From NCBI GenBank assembly GCA_023213315.1, contig JAKCPI010009480.1, positions 372,001 through 436,000 on the forward strand: a DNA stretch of 64,000 nucleotides, written 5' to 3'. Both the position numbers and the translations under genes were made by a program. Origin of the DNA: Euborellia annulipes. Its lineage: Eukaryota > Arthropoda > Insecta > Dermaptera > Anisolabididae. Below, piece by piece: positions 23,401 to 38,400 of the stretch; positions within the stretch are counted from its first letter, which is position 1; the number at the start of each line of letters is the position of its first letter. Below the pieces are notes generated by a model. The model had not been told where the DNA came from. It saw only the letters and a list, made by a program, of their open reading frames with translations, and made no database searches.

Positions 23401-26400
23401 CTCTACTCCGAAATAACAAGCGATTCAAATAAATAACGATTTTTCTACTATTATTATTATGTTTAAAACTATAAAAACTCGACATTTTTTATATTTAATT
23501 AATAGGATGCTTCAAAGTGAAGAGCCTTCTTCGTGAGACGATGAACCCTTCGAGGTCATTAAAAGTTAGAATCTCAATTTGAGGGTGTGAAAAATGTCCC
23601 ACGAATCAAATGACTCCATTTCGAACCCCGCAAACTCTTAAACGTTGTAAATCCTAATTTTATTTCACTTGACATTTTGCCCGAAATTTAATCGCCTATA
23701 ATATTTCTTTCTCTGAAAATCGCGGGAGCCGATTAAAATATTTAGCCAGTAAAAAGGCCATTTATAAATCGCAAAATAGATAAAATTGAAAACTTGATAC
23801 TCAGAGATCATTAAATTTTCAGGATTCATTTCATAACTCTCTCTCTCTAGAAATTCTCTTAATGGAATTAGTTAACACTAAATAATAATTAAAATATCTT
23901 ATGACTGAGTTGGTTACTGATTTTTAATTGAATATAAACCCTGGCGAGCAGGTGATAAATATAAATAATTTATATTATGAAGCTCGTCAGGAAAATACAG
24001 ATGAAAAGTATATTGATTATGATATCACGTTTTACACAAGGGTGGATACAAAGGAGGAGGGGGTAAAGGGGATAATTACCCCAGCCTCCAAGATTTAAAT
24101 TTAATTTGTATATATTTTCTGGTAAACAAGTACCGAATGTAACTTTAAATTACCGAAAGTAAGAAAAATCTGGTGTCGAGATATATTAAGTTTCCCATAG
24201 CACCTTAGTTCGAAAATTGCATTTTAAATATTGACTGCTTGAAATAAACTATGGTTATTTTTCAAAATTTTAATCTCATATTTGGATATTTTATACACAA
24301 TACAGAATCCTAAATAAATACAAAATTTTATAATTGGAAAAAAATTTTTTTTAATGTGTAAAAAGTTCCAAAAGGGACCCCCTTTTGAATGAAAATTAGC
24401 ATGAAAATACCATAGGATTTGGCTCTATGGAAGGAAGAGCCGGAAAGAGAATTTGAAGAATCTGAAATCCTTACTATGAAGTACAAGAGTAAAGTGTGCT
24501 TCAAAACACTTCAAGAGCAAAATAAGAATATACATTTTAAAGAGCATCTAAAAAATAATAGATTTTTGAATTTTAAAGAATTTTGGTGAAGCGAATTTTG
24601 AGAAAATCGAAAAAAACTGCAAAAGCACATCAGTAAAGTACTAGTACTTTTTGGCCAATTTTGTTCAAAAGCTTATTTTGAGGGTCCAGGAGGGTACCTA
24701 ACTTAAATATAAAATTCTAATCCGGTAGCTCAATTCCTTCATGCTAAAAAATCGTCACAGACAGACAGACAGACCATGATCGCAATACTTTCTCTATATA
24801 TTTCATATATCGGGTAAGAAAAAGTAAAAAAATTGTGAGATGTGCGACCAGTCAGACCAGATTATCTCCCCCCCCCCCCCCGAAAACCTCATCTGAATTC
24901 TCCCTTGGTTTTACATGATTCGACAAAAAAGAAAATTAGATAATTTTGTCGCTTTTTAGAGTCACTAGCTATTTGTTACTTTGTCTGGTATAGACCCCAT
25001 CCCTATTTATTTCAAATGATTTGTAGACAATTTAAATGAAATAAATTTTTCCCGCTTGGGACTGAAAGAGAACCCGGGACCCCAGCCTAAGCTAATGTCT
25101 CCCTGAACTACAGATCACGGGCAGAATAATATTTAAATATTAAAAAGTAAAAAATATAAATATTAATTAGTGCGAATGGCTTAATGACAGGAAGCCGGGG
25201 GGAGGGGGAGGACTCAAGAGTCAAAGATAAATAATTTTAATGATGAATTGAGAAGAGGTAAAAAAACTCAACCCCAGTCCGCTTAATCATTTTTCCTCAT
25301 CCTGATTACGACGTCAATCGCATATAATAACAAATTCATCTTACGTCGGTTACTTCAAGAACAAACCTAATTAACAAGCAACTTATATAATTGATGAGTC
25401 CTTAAAAAAAAATTTCCCTTGCTTTAAAATTGGCATTTTCTTTTTTTTCTAACTTCCAAACTATTTAATCAATTAGAATCGCAAATAAAAATTTCGAATA
25501 AAACTTCTTTAAAAGCTTCCGCAAGTCAATTAATGGTAATTTTTTTTTTCTCCCTTTCTACTACTTTTGAAAAATTGCAAACTCTCTCTCTGGCAAAGGA
25601 AATATACATAAAAAGCAAGTCCGCCTACCTACGAAGGCTGATTTTCGCAAATACATGGATGTATTAAAGCTATTTTTAGATTCAATCTATGCTCGAATAT
25701 ATATTCTATAGAATTTGTAAGTTGAATTTCTATAAGAAAGGAATGTTGAGTTTACTTGAAGTGATTTAAAAGGTGGAAGGGTGGCATGACACCCTGTATA
25801 TATCTACCAGGACAGTCTGACTTGGAATGAATCAATTTCAATCGGAAAAAAAATTATTATATAAGCACGAAAGAATATTTTCACTTCTCTATTCAGACAC
25901 ATATAATGGATTAAAGGTAAACGGGCGAGGGAGAAAAAATAAAGTGAAAGGTGAATGTTTTTATTTGAAAAACGTTATTATTATAAGTATACTCTGCTAC
26001 AAATTTGCATCCACCTTTAAGAAATTGCCCTAACTTAAGAAATAATTTCCATTGTCAATGGAATTATCAAAACTGAATTCTTTCCTTTCTAAATATTAGT
26101 TCCAGGGCCGGATCTAGGGGGGGGGGCAGTGAGTGCATGTGCCCCGGGCGGCAGATATCAGGGGGCGGCAATTAAAGAATGATTTACTAAAAAAAAGATA
26201 AAATGATATGAATTTTGTATAAAAAATTTTAAGGAGGGGCGGCAAATTAAATTTTGCGCCCCTTAAAAAATCTCGTAGTTCCGGCCCTGATTAGTTCTCA
26301 AAGAAATTAGTAAAGGCCTATTTTTATATTTAGATTTATATAATAAAAAATACGCAAAAATGTAAAATTCGTGATGTGTATCTAATTTTTTTGAGAGAAG

Positions 26401-29400
26401 GCCGTAGTAGAGAGATAGAAGATGAAATAAAAAGAAAGACTTGTTTTCGGCCCGAATTATTTTATTTTCTCTTGTCGACGTTTCGGGGACTAAACGTCAT
26501 CCATCTTCAGGACAAAGGTATTAAAAAATTCTTAGCACTGCCTACTTCAGTTAGTATGTTAGTATTAATATATTCCAAAATATAATAACATTCTTATTAA
26601 GGCAGAGATTTTGCTAAGATTTTTTAAACTCCTTTGTTCTGGATGACGAAACATCGACAAGGGAAAATAAAATAATTCAGGCCGAAAATAAATCTTTCTT
26701 TTTATTTCTTCTTCTAAATTTTCTTGAATAGAGGAGAAGAAAAGTAGTAAACTTTTATACTAATAAGTAGTGGATACTGTGTTTCAGGGCCGGATCTAGG
26801 GGGGGGGGGCAGTGGGTGCATGTGCCCCGGGCGGCAGATATCAGGGGGCGGCAATTAAAGAAAGATAAAAATTTTTGGTTCCGCGGGTGGCAAAAAATTT
26901 AGCGTTGGCAAAAATTTTGCGTCTCTAAAAAAAAAGGTAAAATATTTTTTGGGACGGAAAAAAAATTTTGGTTCCGCGCAAGAGAAAATGTTCCGCGGGC
27001 GGCACATGAAAAAAATTTGGTTCCGCGAAAAAAAAAATTTTCGCAGAAAAATTTTTGAGATCAGGGAAAATTTTGAGGGGACGGCAAATTAAATTTTGCC
27101 CCCTCCCCTAAAAAATCTCCTAGTTCCGGCCTGCTGTGTTTTATTTTATAATATCGTATTTTACATGTTTTGGGAAAAAAAATTATTTATAAATGGACGA
27201 TGCATTAAGGAACCAAGCGCCATTAACCTAAATCTGAGATAAGGGGCATTATTTAACCGTCCGTAAGGAGGATTTTGAGGTACAACCGGGATTATTTTCT
27301 ATGTTGAATCCAATCTCCAAAAAAGTAAACTAACCCTCGAAAACCTCACTGAAGATTTTGAGGTTTAGATAGAAATTAATGTTTTGACTCGGGAATCTTT
27401 CACTCTTATTTTACTGTACCATATGTTATTACTCTGCATTTGATTAATATTTTAACCTGCCATTAAGAGACAAAATTCTATGAGCTCTAGAAATAATTTT
27501 TATTCATTTTAAACATTCCACCAATCATATTTAAGGGAATAAATGGTTTCTCCTTTATTCTAATGTTTTACTTGATAATAAAATAAATTTCTCTATGTCG
27601 ATTATTGAACTGTAGATTATTTGTTTTAACGGAAAGCTCATATTAATAAAGTTTGAACATATATAAATATAGATAGAATTTTCTATTATATAACTTGATC
27701 CAAATGGATTTGGCTTTGTGATTGATGATAAAAATGGATTTTTCGGTTTGCAGATGAGATCAATGGATTTTCTTTTTGTTTGTGATTCCTTCTTGTCTCT
27801 AAAAAAATTTCTTTTATTGTTTTTGAAAATAAGAGAAATATTGGTAGGTTATATTAAAAAATAAAAGGAAAATATATTTTATTAAAGTCTTCAATGTATT
27901 CCATCTTGACTCCTTTGGGTTTGATTTATTGAAAAATTTAGCATTGGATAAGAGACAGAATAATTTGAATTTTTCAGGGTTATAATAAATGCAGTGGCGT
28001 ACCGAGGGGGGCGAGGGGGCGGTCCGCCCCAGGCCCCGAGCCGGCATAGGTCCCCATATATTTATAAAAAAAAAATTAATGAAAATTTCCCTTTTAGAGG
28101 CCCCGGGGCCCTCAGGGCTCGAGTAAAAATGGAAAAATTTAGATAAAAAAAAGAAAATTTAATGAAAATTTCCCTTTGAGAGGCCCCGGGGCCCTTAGGG
28201 CTCAAGTGGGAAAAACAAAATTTAATGAAAATTTCCCTTTGAGAGGCCCGGGGCCCTCAGGGCTCAAGTAAAAATGGAAAAATTTAGATAAAAAAAAAGA
28301 AAATTTAATGAAAATTTCCCTTTGAGAGGCCCCGGGGCCCTCAAGGCTCAAGTAAAAATGGAAAAATTTAGATAAAAAAACAAAATTTAATGAAAATTTC
28401 TCTTTGAGAGGCCCCGGGGCCCTCAGGGCTCAAGTAAAAACAAAATTTAATCAAAATTTCCCTTTGAGAGGCCCCGGGGCCCTTGGGGTTCAGGGATATA
28501 CGGTATTTTAAAAATATTTTTGTGTATGGAGGAGAAGGATATTTAAAGATGAGCACCACCCAAAAAAAAAAAATTCAATATAAGGCCCCCTCTTCTAGTG
28601 CCGCCCCAGGCCCCCAACTGCCTCGGTACGCCTCTGAATAAATGTTTCATTGCCAGAAAACAGAGAGAGAGAGAGAGAGAATGAGAGGTGTCTTTTACGA
28701 ATTATAAATAATATTATACCTTAATTTAATAAGTTTTGTAATCATGATATCTGCAAAAGGCGAGTATTTTAAAACTTCAATGTATTAGCAACAAAATTAA
28801 TGGAACCTAAATTTCCTATGAAATGAATCAAGAATCAGCTTTCTACGACACTTGAGTTTTCATTTTATGAAGTAAAATCTGCGAATTTTTACATAAAATC
28901 ACATTTTTTCAACCTCGATGAGGCGTTATCTCATTTAGCTAAAACTTTGCCATTATCATTTTCTAGCCAAAAGGCGACTTTTAGGAGGTTCGGCCGAAAG
29001 AAATGAAAAAATTTTGTTTTTTGCGGCCACCCTAATGTACAGTACAGTAAAAGTTAATATTAACGAATTCAATGCGATTTCTCATGTGATTATTATTATT
29101 ATTATTATTATTTAAATAAATCTGATATATGGATCTGGTATATGTTTAGTTGAAATTTTTGCAGAAAAGAATTTCAATAAAAATTTCATCTTCTTTTGAA
29201 AATAGGTGGAGATTTTTCAATCAACAAGTTCATGGGATTTTTCCGATCGAGGAAGAATAGAAAAATAAAATAGAAAATGAACCGGCCCTTAGCACGGTCT
29301 GTCTCCTGGTGAAAATACCGACTGGCATGCAAAGAACAGAAATACTGCCAATCCAAGCTAGGGCAGACCGTGGTCGCCATCAACGTATCCAAAAGATAGG

Positions 29401-32400
29401 GGCCCCTGAGCTTCAAACACCATATAGATCAGTGGTTTCCAAACTTTATGTTACCACGCCTCCCTTAAAAATAATTAATCTTATGACGCCTCCCCCCCCC
29501 CCCCATTTTTATAAAATAATACAAAAACAAAAATTTTTAATGCTAAAAAATATAAATTTATATAAAAATATTTTTTTTTATTTATTCTTATTAAAACTTC
29601 GGCCTTGGTAAAAGCCATCCTCGGATGACCACTAACAGCTCCGAGGATGGCTTTGAACAAAGCCGAAACGTCAGCTGTTAAAATATATTTTTAAAGATTT
29701 TTTCTGGCTTCGTTTTTTCTAACTTTCATTCCTGAAGAAAAATATTTTTCTCAAATCTTATTTTCATGCTCTAGGGAGGGTGCCTAGCTTAAATATAAAA
29801 TTTCAACCTCCTACCTCAATTCCTTTATGCTTTAAATTCAACCCAGACAGACCATGTTGCGAACCATTTTTTTTTGATTCAGGGGACCTCAAAACGTGAA
29901 CGAGTATATCCATCAAAATATATCCATTAAAATCTCGACATCGAATTTTTGACATGAATCCAATACTTTCTCTCTATATGCCTATATACTGTATATGAAT
30001 ATATATATTAACTTCTACATATAGGTAAGAAAAAGTAAAAATTCAAATCCGGATTGAGATTAGTTCTATAATACAAAAAGATGCGGTAAATCACCCCAGC
30101 AAAATTCTAAGTGGACTAATCATATCTTACTTTGCCCACGGGGCTTGGAGTAGTTGGTAGCGTGCCTACCTTCTATACCGAACGTCGCGGGTTCGGATCC
30201 CAGGCAGTCCGATAATTTTATTTAAGGCATTATTTTGGATACCAAATGACAAATAGAAATGCCTGGACCCCCAATAGATTTATTAAAAACATACGAGTAT
30301 CGTTAAAAGTCTTAAGTTGCCGAAAATACTGAATGAATGTGTGTGTGAATGAGAAAAAAGGGTGAATGTTTAAAAAAATAAATAAATATCTTACTTTTCT
30401 ACCTAATGAAAAAATTCTGCAAGGGATTCGAAGGGTTCCTAAGTTACCCAGTGTTATTTTTCGAAATCTTCAAAAATTAATTCCGCCCCAGTAATAAGAA
30501 ATTTTAGAATGACATTAAAATGTTTCTACCCCACTATCCTATTTGCTAAATATTGAATATAAATTTTAACTCAAACGGAATGCACTTATTTTTTAGTAAA
30601 AGTATTAAAAAACATTAATATCTTTATAAGCATTATAGGGGATGGGGCATTAACCTCCCTGGTTAATGCCTTCATACCTTCACCCCCCCCCCTTTGAGGA
30701 AATGCGAGCCTTCACCGCGAAATTACTCTCAAAATAATTTGAGTGTGAATGAGAAAAAAGTGTGAGGGTTAAAAAATTAAAAAAAAAAAAGATAAAAAAT
30801 AAAAAACTAGGCCTAATTTTTTTTTCAATGACACCTACACTCTCCTTCCCCCTTTCAACAGCTTATATTCTCCCTCTACCCTTAGTGAAATACAAAATAT
30901 TTTATTCCATATTCAAAAGAATCGTTTTTTGCAGTCAAATTGTTTCTATCATTTTTTTTTTCAACGATAAAATGCATAATAATTACCTTTAATAAGACTC
31001 TCAAGAGGGTGTGCTGGTTGACGGTGAGGTCAGGGTTGGTTACACTATTATAATTATTCACTTTGATTCACTTTAAACTCAACTAAAAAAAAAAACATAG
31101 CAGCCGGCGCGCCTGCCCAACAGGCCACAAACTCGACTGAACGAGAAACTTGTCTCTCTCGGAATAGGAATAAATAGATGAAAATAATAATTCCCTTTTT
31201 ATTAAAAGTAAAAAAATACCTTTTGCTCTAATCTAACTGGAAAAGAATGTCAACAAGTGATTTGGAATATTCCAAGGCCTTTCTTAAATAATCAACCCTT
31301 CATCCCCCCTAACCAAAATAATAATCAACGCTATTTTTTGAATGTTTTCTATTTATTTGGCTTTGATTTAGCTAAAATAAATTAAAAAACATTTTTTTCA
31401 ATTTTGCAACCCCTAATCAATCTTTTTTTTTTCTCATTCACACTCACACACACATACACACAGTCTTTTCGGCAACTTATAAATAAAATCATCGGACTGC
31501 CTGGGGTCCGAACATGCGACTTTTGGTATACGACGTTAGCACGCTAACCTCTAGACCAAGCCCCGAGGGCTCTAAAAAATATAAATTTATATAAAAATAT
31601 TTTTTTTTATTTATTCATATTTATTATTTTAATTAAAAACCTCCCTCCCAGAATCTTCTAAATTTTATTATTTTATTTATAAAACTAACAATCATTTGGG
31701 AAATTGATCGTGGTAGCCAATATTTGCGCCTCCCCTTAGACTAGTCCGCGCCTCCCTAGGGTGGCGCGCCTCACAGTTTGGAAAACCCTGATATAGATAG
31801 TAAATATCGTTTGAGTATGTATCGTTTAAGATAAAAAATAATTAAATATTCAACATAAGAAAACGAATACAACTGATCCTTTGTGTACAGGAAAAAATGG
31901 CATTCTTAGTTCTCTCAACTCGTGGTCGCCATCCCCGTAACTGAATTTATTTATAATTAAAGATATGTGCTTTGACGTTACATAAATTTTCCAAATAAAA
32001 AATTTGAAAAAATCAAGAATCGCTAGTTTAAATTCTTCTTTATAATTTTCTTCTTCCCTTTAAATAAAAACTTTAATAAAAACTATCTAGTAACATGCAA
32101 ATAAAAGAGAAATGCACAGGCATTAAATCAATCACTCGACATAGAAAAATTCACTCAAAAAAGAGAGAGAAACAGGGAGAGAGAGAGAGAGAGGTAGGTA
32201 CTTACTGGAAATAAAATTATAAGCGTAAATCCACTGGGAAATGAAGCCGATCAGTCGATCCCTATCGGCCTGGTAGATGGTAATGGTGCAGTTGATGTTG
32301 GTAGGGTCCATGAGTCCCAGGCCCAGGTCCTGGTCCTGGCCCAAATCTAGGTGATCTTGTTCATCGTCTTGCTCGTCCTCTATAGGGGCCATGCGTGTCC

Positions 32401-35400
32401 GTGGGGTGGTCCACCCCCAATAGGGTATGGGACGACGGGAGCCCGGGGGCAGGTGACTCGGTCCTGGGGGCGGAAGGCCAATAGGCCACTCGTGACGTCA
32501 TAATACATCATCTTTAATCTCTCTAAATTATTATTGAAATTAATTAATTAATCGAATCGGTTTGAAAATTTTTTTTGATTTCCTTTTATTCTTCTGGAAA
32601 TGCATAATGACGTCATTAATGGTTAAGTTAAAAAAAAATAAAGAAAAAATAAATTAAATAATAATAAAAAAAAAAAATAGAGAAAAATTGAGTTAAATTT
32701 TAGTTTTTATTTATATTATGTTAATTTTTAACTTAATTATGAAGCCACAGTTAATTTTATTTTTAATAATTTTTCAGTTTCAGAGGCTATTTAGATACCG
32801 TCCCTATTTTATCAATCAAAAAGAACTAAGTTTAGCGAAACTTAGATCTCTGCCTCCAAGGAGCTTTTATCGATCAGAGAAATGTAAAAAAAAAGCTCAG
32901 GGATGACCTGATAAGATAAGAGTCTATTTACCGTAAATGTCGTTCTCTAATTATTTATATAAATATACTATCAAATAACAATTTCAAACTCTGGTGGGGC
33001 GTCCCGGGAAATCAGTGCGAGAATCACCCCCACGGTAACAATCGGCGCCGAGAGGGACAAATAAAAAATATTTTCAAAACAATATACACAAATTAGAGAT
33101 ATAAAAGTTCCTTTATAGAATTTTCATTTTTATAAAATAATTTTATCTTTGGAGGGGGGGGGGGGGGGGGGGGATTAATATAGGGCCTACGTCATAAAAA
33201 TCCATGTATAATAATTAGCAAAAAAAAAAAAATTTATCAATAATTAATAATAATGAAACAATATTAAAAAAATATATTTCAAAGAGGAAAATAAAAATAT
33301 TTCATATAAAATAATAAACGTGAAAAACTCTTCGTTTTGCAAATGAATGAAATGGAAAAAACAACCAATTTCTCTCGTGAATAATTCCAATATTGAATTG
33401 TAAATAAAAAAAACCCTAGAACATGGGCGTAGCCAGACATCTTGTTAGGGGGAGGGCCAACCTCTCGTTAGAGCGAGAGAGGGGGGTTTGCAATTAATAT
33501 ATACATAGATTATTAAATTATTTATTTAAATAAAAAAAAAAATTATATTAATGTAGTGGATTGGGGCGTTAAAAAAAATTCCCAATGCGAAAAATATATA
33601 TATATATTTTTTTTTTTTTTTAATTTTTAGGACAAGTCAGGGGGGGGCAAACCCCCCTGCCTCCCGGCTACGCCCATGCCCTAGAAGGAACGACACGATC
33701 GTCTTTCGACAAGCAATCACAACGAACGATGACGTTAAATGTGAGAATAGAGGTTTAGGTGACTGCAATCTTCCACTAACTAATGTTCCACTTAACTAAT
33801 GTTAGCGTCAACAATGTTGGTATTTATATATAAATTTAATTAATGAGGGAAGTACCAGGAAGTCCGCAGTAATAAAACAAAGCCTTTAGATCATTAGCAT
33901 ATCCGGTTTTTTACCTAAATCTCCAGCTTTTTCCCTAATCTCCGGCATTTTTTTTTTAGAAATTTCATAATAAATTCATTTTATATCACAAATCCGTAGT
34001 AAAATTACAAAAAAAAGCAAACGTGGGGGGTCGTAGGACCCCCGGCAGAAACGAAGTTCCTCACGCCTTTTCTTCAACTCAGAATATAATTTAATATGAA
34101 TATTATTTAAATAGACGGAAAGCCTCGCCTTCGGCGAGCAATTTCCCGCCTTTGGTGGATAGAGGGAGATAAAGAGAGGAAGAGGGTGGGCGTGGCCTCG
34201 CCAAGGCTTCGGCTAACCTCGCCTTCTTCCGCTGTCAATAAGGCGCTGGGAACGCATTTTTGTCAGGAACGCGTTTTTATTACGTTACATTTTCTCCCAT
34301 TTCTCCCTGCGTAAACCGCGTTAAAGAACTTCGTTCCAAAAAAAAAAAAAAAAAAAAACTGGAACTAGTAGATTCCAATACTAAAATAAAAAAAAAAAGG
34401 TCGAATGAAAAACGGCGGCCCAGTTGAGTTTTGCCTTCCCCCCCTCCCCCGCCCTCAAAGGCTAGTTACGCCGTTGCTTTAGATGTCAGTGCCGAAAAGA
34501 AACATTTCGTAAAATTTTTTTCTGCAAAGTCTTTCGGGCGACTCTGACAACTAAAGGCTTTGTTTGATTACTGCAACTTCGCTGGCTCTTCTCTCATTAA
34601 TTAAATTTGATTAGTAAAGCGAATGCAATTAGTGTTATATTATATAATCACAAATTAACTATATATGAGTGAACTAGTAATGGAAATTGAAATATCAAAT
34701 AGGCTACGTGTTTTATATTCAAGATGAAGATGAGTTAATTTGCAACTCACGTTAAAAAATTTTTTTTATAAAGAATAATAAAAATAAAATTAACTGCAGT
34801 TTTTTTTTCTACTTTAAGTTCTCTCGCTTCCTTATTTAAACCTAAGAAAGTTATTAATTAGTTAATGAGTTGGTTGAGAGTCTTTTTTAGAGTTGTATGA
34901 AAAGGGGGGGATGATTCTGGATGTCCGCTCAAAATGGAGAGAGAGAGAGAGAGAGAGCTTATAAATTATTAATTTTATTAGGAGGTGTATAAATGAATGT
35001 TTCATTTTACGCCTGCTGAAAAACTCACTCCTTAAATAGGATTATAATAAATGATAGGAGCGACAAAACGGAAACTTTCCTCACTCATTATAAATAATAG
35101 TTTAAAGAAAATTTGTTCAATGAGAAAAGTTGTGTAAAGTTTTTAACGTTAAAAAAAAAAATGAGAGATGAAAACGAAATCCTTCTCTCTCTCAAAATTT
35201 GATTAAAATGAAAACGACGTTTCGAATTATTATTTTTATATAACGAAATTATTATTATTGTGATTGTTATTCTTTAATCAAATAATGTCGTTGACGACAT
35301 CCAAAGTCATCCGATAATATCATAAATATTATTATTATTTTCTGTCTAAAATAAGGGCTTTATACAAGATTTTTTTTTATTTAATAAAGAGTGCCCTAAC

Positions 35401-38400
35401 AACTTTCTTCAAGGGGAAAAAATTCAATTTTTTTTTTCACTCCGAAATAAATATCTAAGAAAGTCAAAGAGGCAGATTTTTTTACGTAATGTAAGAATTG
35501 GATAATTCATTCTAGAAAAAAAATGTTTGAAAATAAATGAAGTTGACGGAGGTGTTGTTTGAGTTTAATTAAAAATGTCTCTCTTATATAAAAAAAATAA
35601 GGTAAGAAATTTGAGACATCGAGAAAGTGACATTTCATATGTAAATAGAAGATTCGTCTCTTCTTTTTTTCATTTAAAGTACTGTATTTTTTTTTTTTTT
35701 TTAGAAATTTTGTTAAAGGGGATTAAAGAAATTTTTAACTTATAGTAAAAGGCCTATTATAAATTAATGAGAAGCCAAAATAATTTAATTAAATTTGATC
35801 TAAAAGGACATGAACAACACCACTGACCCTTGGAGCTTTATTTCTGTCCTAAAGGACAGAGGCTTGTTTAAACCTTTCTTGTATTCAGCCCTTTCAAATT
35901 AACAACTTTGTTAAATATTTACACGTGATTAAAGCATTGTTAGTATTAATATTGTTAAAAAAAGATTAGTTCATATTATTTACAAATTAGTATTTATTTA
36001 CAAAAAATAAATAAAGAAAAAAGAAAAGAAAGACGAACCGATATGGATGCTGGGTGAATGGAGAGTAAAAGAGTGGAACAAGGACCAAGATCAAGGCAAG
36101 AGAATCCCCCGGGATATTTTAGGCCTTGGAGCCTCCAGGCCCCCGGAAACTTGACACGTGGTTGGGATGATGAGAGAGAGAGAGAGAGATGAGTGTACCA
36201 AGAAGACACGTGTGTTTTTATTTCATTCAAAGGATCTCCTTCAAGAAAATTTGGTTGCTGTGATGATTAGTTAGTTCAAGGGTTTGTTATTAGATCTTTA
36301 TGCTTGAGATAATCTAAATATTTATTAAAGGGGATCCTAGACCAGAAATATCAATAAAAAATAATTTTTTTTTTATAAAATCTTCATTTTAGTTCCCCAC
36401 TTCTGGGCCAGCATCAAATATTGTTCTATATTTTAATTATTTATTTGTTATCTTAATAGTTCCGGGTTTTTTTTATAAAATTGGAAAAACTAAAAAAGTA
36501 CATCAGTAAAGTACCAATACTCGAGGTTTTTCAATGACAACAAACTTAGTACAAAAAATAGGAAATATTTAAAATTTGAAAGAAATCTTTAAAGCGAATT
36601 TCAAGAAAATTGGAAAAATCTAAAATATACATTAGAAAAGTGCTAGTACTCGAGATTTCCCGAAGACGAGTCGTAGCGCCATTTGTTTTCTCTACCGGAA
36701 ATAGGAAATATTTAAAATTTGAAAGAAATCTTTAAAGCGAATTTCGAGAAAATTAGAAAAAACTAAAAAAGTAATACATCACCGAATTTTTCCGCGACAT
36801 GGGCCGCAATAGTATATATTTAAAATTAAAAAAAAAATCGTTAGAGCCGCTTTGAGAACTGATATGCTTACATATAAATAAACAAACAAATAAACGTACA
36901 TTGCTCGTTTAAACGTATAACATAATTATGTCTTAATTAATTATCTTAAGATTATTTATTGGTTTGCGACCGGGGAGGAATAGAACAGGCCGGCCCGTCG
37001 CACGGTCTGGCGTCTGTTGAAAATATAGAAGGAAAGAGATTGACATGCAAAGCCCAGAAGTACTGCTAGTCCCAGCTAGGGCAGCCTGTGGTCGCCATCC
37101 ACGTACCCCAAGATGTGGGCCCCTGAGCAAAATATAGTATATAGGTCTATATGTTTTTAATAGACAAAAAATTTTCAGGACAAGATAGGGAGGGGCTTTG
37201 GACCTTGGCTACGCCCATGATAAGTAGTTTTTTTCTCACACTCTCTTTAAGAAAATTTATTTTATTTGATTATCTCTGTCCATGTTCTGAGTCAATTTCA
37301 TCTTCTTTTTTCTCTCAGTATCAATATCAGAAGAAACAATGCTTTTTTGTTTCGACTAAAAGGTTTAGTATAAAAAATTTTTTCTTAAAAAAAGAAGAAT
37401 ACAAAGTGCTTTGTTGTAAAAAATTATTTTTTAGTTATCCGAATGGTTTAACGTAAAATTGATTTCCTCTTCTTTAAAGATTTTAAAGTCAAAACTCTTT
37501 GATGTTTGGTCCCCCTTTTAACTCTCTGCTTTTTCCTCTTCATTGATTGAATCGCTAATTAATAATTATTGGCAAATTTCTGAAGACAATACGCGCTCAT
37601 TGATGGAGACATGACCAGTTGTAGTCCCTTGGGGAGGCCCTTTGTGACCAAAAACGATTTTCTGCCACCGTCATATATTACATCCTCTCTCGTTCTAATG
37701 CTACTACCACTCCAAAATGTCCTTTCAAGATTCATCCCTTATTGCTTCTCTTTGTTAATAATTCATTACGATGGGCAACTTCGACCGATATTAAGTCTAA
37801 GAGTCTTTCCTTTTAGTTAATAGTCTCATATTTTATTTATTAATTCCAATAGCATTGGATATGTAATAAAATCACTAACAATTTAAAAATAATCCGATTA
37901 GAGAAAAAAATTTAAATTAAAAAAATTAAATTAAGTGAAATTATAGATTTAGGATAATATATAAATAAATTTCTAAAGTTCTTTTTTTTTTTAAATCTCT
38001 CCGAGAATTGATTAAATGTCTCGTTCGTTCTTTTTATTAAGTTAAAATAACTCTTTAAAAAAAAAAAAAAATTATTTTCATTTTATTTCATTTATTTTAT
38101 TTATGTGGAAAGAATTGTCAACCAATAACTTCATTGTCCTTTTATACAAGAAATACATAAAGGCTTTCTCGAAAATGATTGAGGGTTGGAAAATGGGGAG
38201 GGGTGGGGATGGGGGTGGGAAACAATAAAAAAAAGAGTTAGGGAATAAAAAAAACTTAGAGACTTTGAAGCTTGCACGTAGTAAAAAAAAAAAAAGCTAG
38301 AAAGAGAGAAAGTGGGAGAAGTAGTCTATAAAAGTTAAAGTTAGGGAGATAATTTTGTGTTTGTCGAAATGATTAAGAGAGTATTTAAAATATTACCTTT

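Larger units (their letters stand above)
29430..31790. mobile_element. Composite hAT-like element (CAGTGGTTTCCAAAC ends), TSD atatagat
   Basis: Ends are CAGTGGTTTCCAAACTTT and CACAGTTTGGAAAACCCTG, with an exact 8-bp duplication atatagat at both sides, 2.36 kb apart. A stretch of about 40 bases (AAAATATAAATTTATATAAA plus T-rich sequence) is duplicated at about 29548-29588 and 31577-31617 and frames the inserted material. Inside are a foldback repeat, a hairpin-ended repeat fragment and two SINE copies. No transposase was seen. Confidence 0.75.
20408..32205 (-). other. eva-1 intron between exons 4 and 5 of those seen (11.8 kb)
   Basis: Contains the foldbacks at 22190 and 26418, SINEs, several hAT-like elements and the composite element at 29430-31790. 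Outside them it is AT-rich with no coding signals. The open frames I looked at inside it fall in low-complexity or repeat sequence. Confidence 0.65.

Noticed and set aside
29641..29670. Complete hammerhead ribozyme at the 29598 foldback
   Set aside because: The expected CUGANGA reads CCGAGGA here, so this copy lacks a key core base.
33030..33060. TCGGCGCCGAGAGGGAC resembling a retroelement primer-binding site
   Set aside because: No flanking LTRs, polypurine tract or coding remains were found, so the resemblance may be chance.
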